Positions 6,398 to 9,023 of a stretch of DNA of 9,023 bases are shown in pieces. Below the pieces are notes generated by a model, which was given only the letters and a program-made list of their open reading frames with translations, was not told the DNA's origin and did not search any database. The stretch covers positions 1-9,023 of the forward strand of contig JAADDT010000070.1 of NCBI GenBank assembly GCA_013153765.1. Direction: 5' to 3'. Numbering within the stretch: the first letter of the stretch is position 1; the number at the start of each line of letters is the position of its first letter. Origin of the DNA: Aquificota bacterium. Its GTDB lineage: Bacteria > Aquificota > Aquificia > Aquificales > Hydrogenothermaceae. The position numbers and the translations under genes are program-made.

Positions 6398-9001
6398 TTG
6401 TCAAAGGTTAAAATATCCGACCTTGCCAAAGAATTTGGCATGACTTGGAAACAGCTTGCTGAAGAGATACAGAACCTTACGGGGGAAACGATAAAATCAC
6501 CTTCCACAAAGATAGAGGAAGAGGTAGTTGACCTGCTGAGGGACGTTCTGGGACAGCCTGCACCTGCCGTTGAGGAGGAAGTGCAGGAGGAGGAAAAGAA
6601 GGAAGAAGGCATAAAAATATGGGACTTGGCACACGAAACCGAGCTTACCTTTGACGAGATAAAAGAAGGTCTGAAAGCCCTTGGATACGAAGGTGAGATA
6701 GACAGCTTCACCGTAATAGACGAGTCCTACGTACAGAAAATAAAAGAGTACATACAGGAAAAGAAAAAGAGGGAAGAGGAAAGGAAAAAAGAGGAAGAAA
6801 GGCTCAAAAAAGAAAGGGAAAAAGAAAAACTCCAGAAAAAGAAAGAAGCTGAAAAGAAAAAAGAGGTAAAGGCAAAAGAGGAAAAGCCGGAGGAAAAAAA
6901 GGCAGAAAAACCGAAAATAGAGGAAAAGAAACAGGTAGAAGAAAAGAAAGAGACTAAAAAGGAAGAACTACCGCCTAAAGAAAAGGTGGAAAAGCCAAAA
7001 CCAAAGCCAAAACCCAAACCTGTTGAAGAGGAAAAGGCTGTAGAGAAAAAAGAGGAAAAAGAAAAAATACCGGAAAAGGAAAAACTGAAGCTGAGCAAGG
7101 AGGAGAAAGCGGAGCTTGAAGCCCTTAAAAAGCTGATGGGACAACAGCCTAAAAAGAAAAAGAAGAAAAAGAAAAAAGAGAAGGAAGAGCCTAAAAAGGT
7201 TGAGGTTGAAAAGAAGGAGGAGGACGAGGTAAAAATAGCCATAATTCCTGAAATGATAACGGTAAGGGAACTGGCAGAGCTGTTGAACCTGCCGGTAAAC
7301 CAAATTATGGCTGACCTTCTCCAGAAAGGGATACTTGCCACCGTAAACCAGACGATAGACCCTGAAGTGGCACTCCAGATAGCGGAAGATCACGGATTTT
7401 TAGCTGAAATCCAGAAGGAAGGGGAAGAGCTTAAAATCGTTGAGGAACTGCCGGAGGAGGAAAAGAAAAAACTGCTTGAGGCAGAAGAAGAAGAAGGACA
7501 GCTGGTAGAAAAACCTCCCGTTGTGACGGTGATGGGACACGTTGACCACGGTAAAACCACCCTCCTTGACAGCATTAGGAAAACGGACGTGGCGGCAAGG
7601 GAAAAGGGAGGCATAACCCAGCACATAGGGGCTTACAAAATCACACTGCCAAGCGGTAAGGAAATAACCTTCCTTGATACGCCGGGACACGAAGCATTCA
7701 CAACGCTAAGGGCAAGGGGCTCTAAAGTTGCTGACATTGCAGTTCTCGTCGTGGCGGCGGACGACGGCGTAAAACCGCAAACGGTGGAAGCCATAAACCA
7801 CGCAAAAAACGCAAACGTTCCAATAATAGTTGCCATAAACAAGATAGACAAGCCGGGGGCTGACCCTGAAAAAGTTAAAAGGGAGCTTTCCCAGTACGGA
7901 CTGATACCGGAGGACTGGGGCGGGGACATTATTATGGTGCCTGTCTCCGCAAAAACCGGACAGAACCTTGAGGAACTGCTGGAAAACATACTTCTTGTGG
8001 CGGAAATACTTGACCTGAAGGCAAACCCTGAAAAGCCGGCAATAGGAACGGTGATAGAATCCAAGCTTGACCCTAAAAAGGGAGCGGTTGCCACAGTCCT
8101 GATAGAAAACGGCACCCTTCATCAGGGGGATTACTTCGTTGCCGGATACACTTGGGGAAAGGTAAGAGCTATGTTTGACGAGAGGGGCAACCAGCTTAAG
8201 GAAGCACCTCCCGGAACGCCCGTTGAAATACTCGGCTTTAACGAAGTTCCTCAGGCAGGGGACAAGTTCATAGTAAAAGGCTCCGAAAGGGAAGCAAGAC
8301 AGCTTGCTGAAATGCGTAAAAGGAAAAGGGAAGAGGAACTGCTGGCAAAAAGGACAAGGATACACTTTGAAAACCTTGCAGGGGAAAAGGAGGTTAACAT
8401 CATCGTTAAGGCGGACGTCCAGGGCTCGCTGGAGGCTATCCTTAAATCACTGGAAGAGCTGTCAGAAAAGTTTGAGGACGTTAGTATAAATGTGATACAC
8501 AGTGGCGTCGGCGGTATTACGGAAAGCGACGTTATGCTTGCCGCCGCCTCAAACGCAATAATACTGGGCTTTAACGTCAGACCTGACGCGGCGGCAAGGA
8601 AAGCGGCAGAAGAGGAGCAGGTTGACATAAAGATTTACAGCATCATATACGACCTTGTGGAGGACATGGAAAAAGCCCTGAAAGGTATGCTTGAGCCTGT
8701 GGAAAGGGAGCACTTCTTAGGTAGCTGTGAGGTTAAACAGATATTCAGGATAAAAGGCGTTGGAACTGTAGCCGGCTGTATCGTTACGGAAGGCGTTATC
8801 AGGAGAAACGCAAAGGCAAGGCTTGTAAGGGACGGCGTGGTGATTTACGACGGTGAGATAATCTCCCTCAAAAGGTTCAAGGAAGACGTTAAAGAGGTTG
8901 CCAAAGGATACGAATGCGGTCTTATGCTGAAGGACTTTAACGACATAAAGCCGGGGGATATTATAGAGGCTTACGAAATAGTGCAGGAGAAACAGCAGTA
9001 G
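6398..9001 (+). CDS. infB: Translation initiation factor IF-2
   Basis: IF-2 is the GTPase that brings fMet-tRNA to the 30S subunit and promotes subunit joining. It has 867 residues, near E. coli's 890. Two small IF2_N modules open the protein (about 1-52 and 72-118). A very charged Lys/Glu linker (about 118-283) includes (PK)4P at 200-208 and a nine-lysine run at 252-260. A third IF2_N module is at about 285-342. The GTPase motifs are intact: GHVDHGKT (380-387), GGIT (404-407), DTPGH (427-431), NKID (481-484) and SAK (517-519). Domain II, a helical linker, domain III and the fMet-tRNA-binding domain IV follow (VAGCIVTEGV, YECGLML). The start is TTG 6398 with AAAGGAGG at 6381-6388, nine bases upstream, within the preceding gene. 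The protein is complete, with its TAG stop 22 bases before the window end. Confidence 0.97.
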   Translation: MSKVKISDLAKEFGMTWKQLAEEIQNLTGETIKSPSTKIEEEVVDLLRDVLGQPAPAVEEEVQEEEKKEEGIKIWDLAHETELTFDEIKEGLKALGYEGEIDSFTVIDESYVQKIKEYIQEKKKREEERKKEEERLKKEREKEKLQKKKEAEKKKEVKAKEEKPEEKKAEKPKIEEKKQVEEKKETKKEELPPKEKVEKPKPKPKPKPVEEEKAVEKKEEKEKIPEKEKLKLSKEEKAELEALKKLMGQQPKKKKKKKKKEKEEPKKVEVEKKEEDEVKIAIIPEMITVRELAELLNLPVNQIMADLLQKGILATVNQTIDPEVALQIAEDHGFLAEIQKEGEELKIVEELPEEEKKKLLEAEEEEGQLVEKPPVVTVMGHVDHGKTTLLDSIRKTDVAAREKGGITQHIGAYKITLPSGKEITFLDTPGHEAFTTLRARGSKVADIAVLVVAADDGVKPQTVEAINHAKNANVPIIVAINKIDKPGADPEKVKRELSQYGLIPEDWGGDIIMVPVSAKTGQNLEELLENILLVAEILDLKANPEKPAIGTVIESKLDPKKGAVATVLIENGTLHQGDYFVAGYTWGKVRAMFDERGNQLKEAPPGTPVEILGFNEVPQAGDKFIVKGSEREARQLAEMRKRKREEELLAKRTRIHFENLAGEKEVNIIVKADVQGSLEAILKSLEELSEKFEDVSINVIHSGVGGITESDVMLAAASNAIILGFNVRPDAAARKAAEEEQVDIKIYSIIYDLVEDMEKALKGMLEPVEREHFLGSCEVKQIFRIKGVGTVAGCIVTEGVIRRNAKARLVRDGVVIYDGEIISLKRFKEDVKEVAKGYECGLMLKDFNDIKPGDIIEAYEIVQEKQQ

Positions 9002-9023
9002 TATAAATGTCCCTTATCAAGGT

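Noticed and set aside
6727..7341. Long minus-strand open frame (204 residues, Ser/Phe-rich) opposite infB
   Set aside because: It is the mirror of the GAA/AAA-rich IF-2 linker, where the opposite strand (TTC/TTT) has few stops. It is low-complexity with no ribosome site, and the + strand gene is certain.
7706..8365. Minus-strand open frame (219 residues) opposite the IF-2 GTPase and domain II region
   Set aside because: No recognisable protein features, and it lies fully against a strongly conserved gene, so it is a shadow.
9007..9023. ATG with five further codons at the window end, perhaps the next operon gene (rbfA is a common follower of infB)
   Set aside because: Only 17 bases are visible and the nearest AGGAG is 17 bases away, too far for a ribosome site, so no gene call is supported.

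Overview
The window is ordinary chromosomal DNA, densely packed, with every gene on the + strand. Gaps are never longer than about 80 bases. It looks like a thermophilic bacterium, most likely Aquificota. The reasons are AGG/AGA arginine and ATA isoleucine codons, purine-rich mRNA-sense strands, Lys/Glu-rich proteins, strong GGAGG ribosome sites and frequent TTG starts. A Desulfurobacterium/Thermovibrio- or Persephonella-like source is a guess from general style, not a proven placement.

Left part (1-3597): the C-terminal end of a family 4 glycosyltransferase, then a class 1B dihydroorotate dehydrogenase (pyrD), an unrecognised 107-residue protein, and an M3-family zinc oligopeptidase (prlC). 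All are spaced by 16 to 33 bases with good ribosome sites, so they look like one transcript of metabolically unrelated genes.

Middle (3598-4293): a short gap with an inverted repeat and an extended -10 promoter leads into frr (ribosome recycling factor). A second gap carries a near-consensus sigma70-type promoter.

Right part (4294-9001): the classic rimP-nusA-ylxR-infB translation/transcription operon. RimP matures the 30S subunit, NusA controls transcription pausing and termination, YlxR/L7Ae is a small RNA-binding protein, and IF-2 delivers initiator tRNA. Genes overlap or nearly touch, and the infB ribosome site lies inside the end of the preceding gene.

The main anomaly is in the gene between nusA and infB. 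Its YlxR half and L7Ae half lie in different frames, and the break falls exactly on a run of nine A residues (5910-5918). A -1 slip there, or one more A, restores a family-consistent 179-residue YlxR-L7Ae fusion. It could be a sequencing or assembly error, a real mutation, or ribosomal or polymerase slippage. No CRISPR array, mobile element, tRNA, rRNA or clearly new system was seen.
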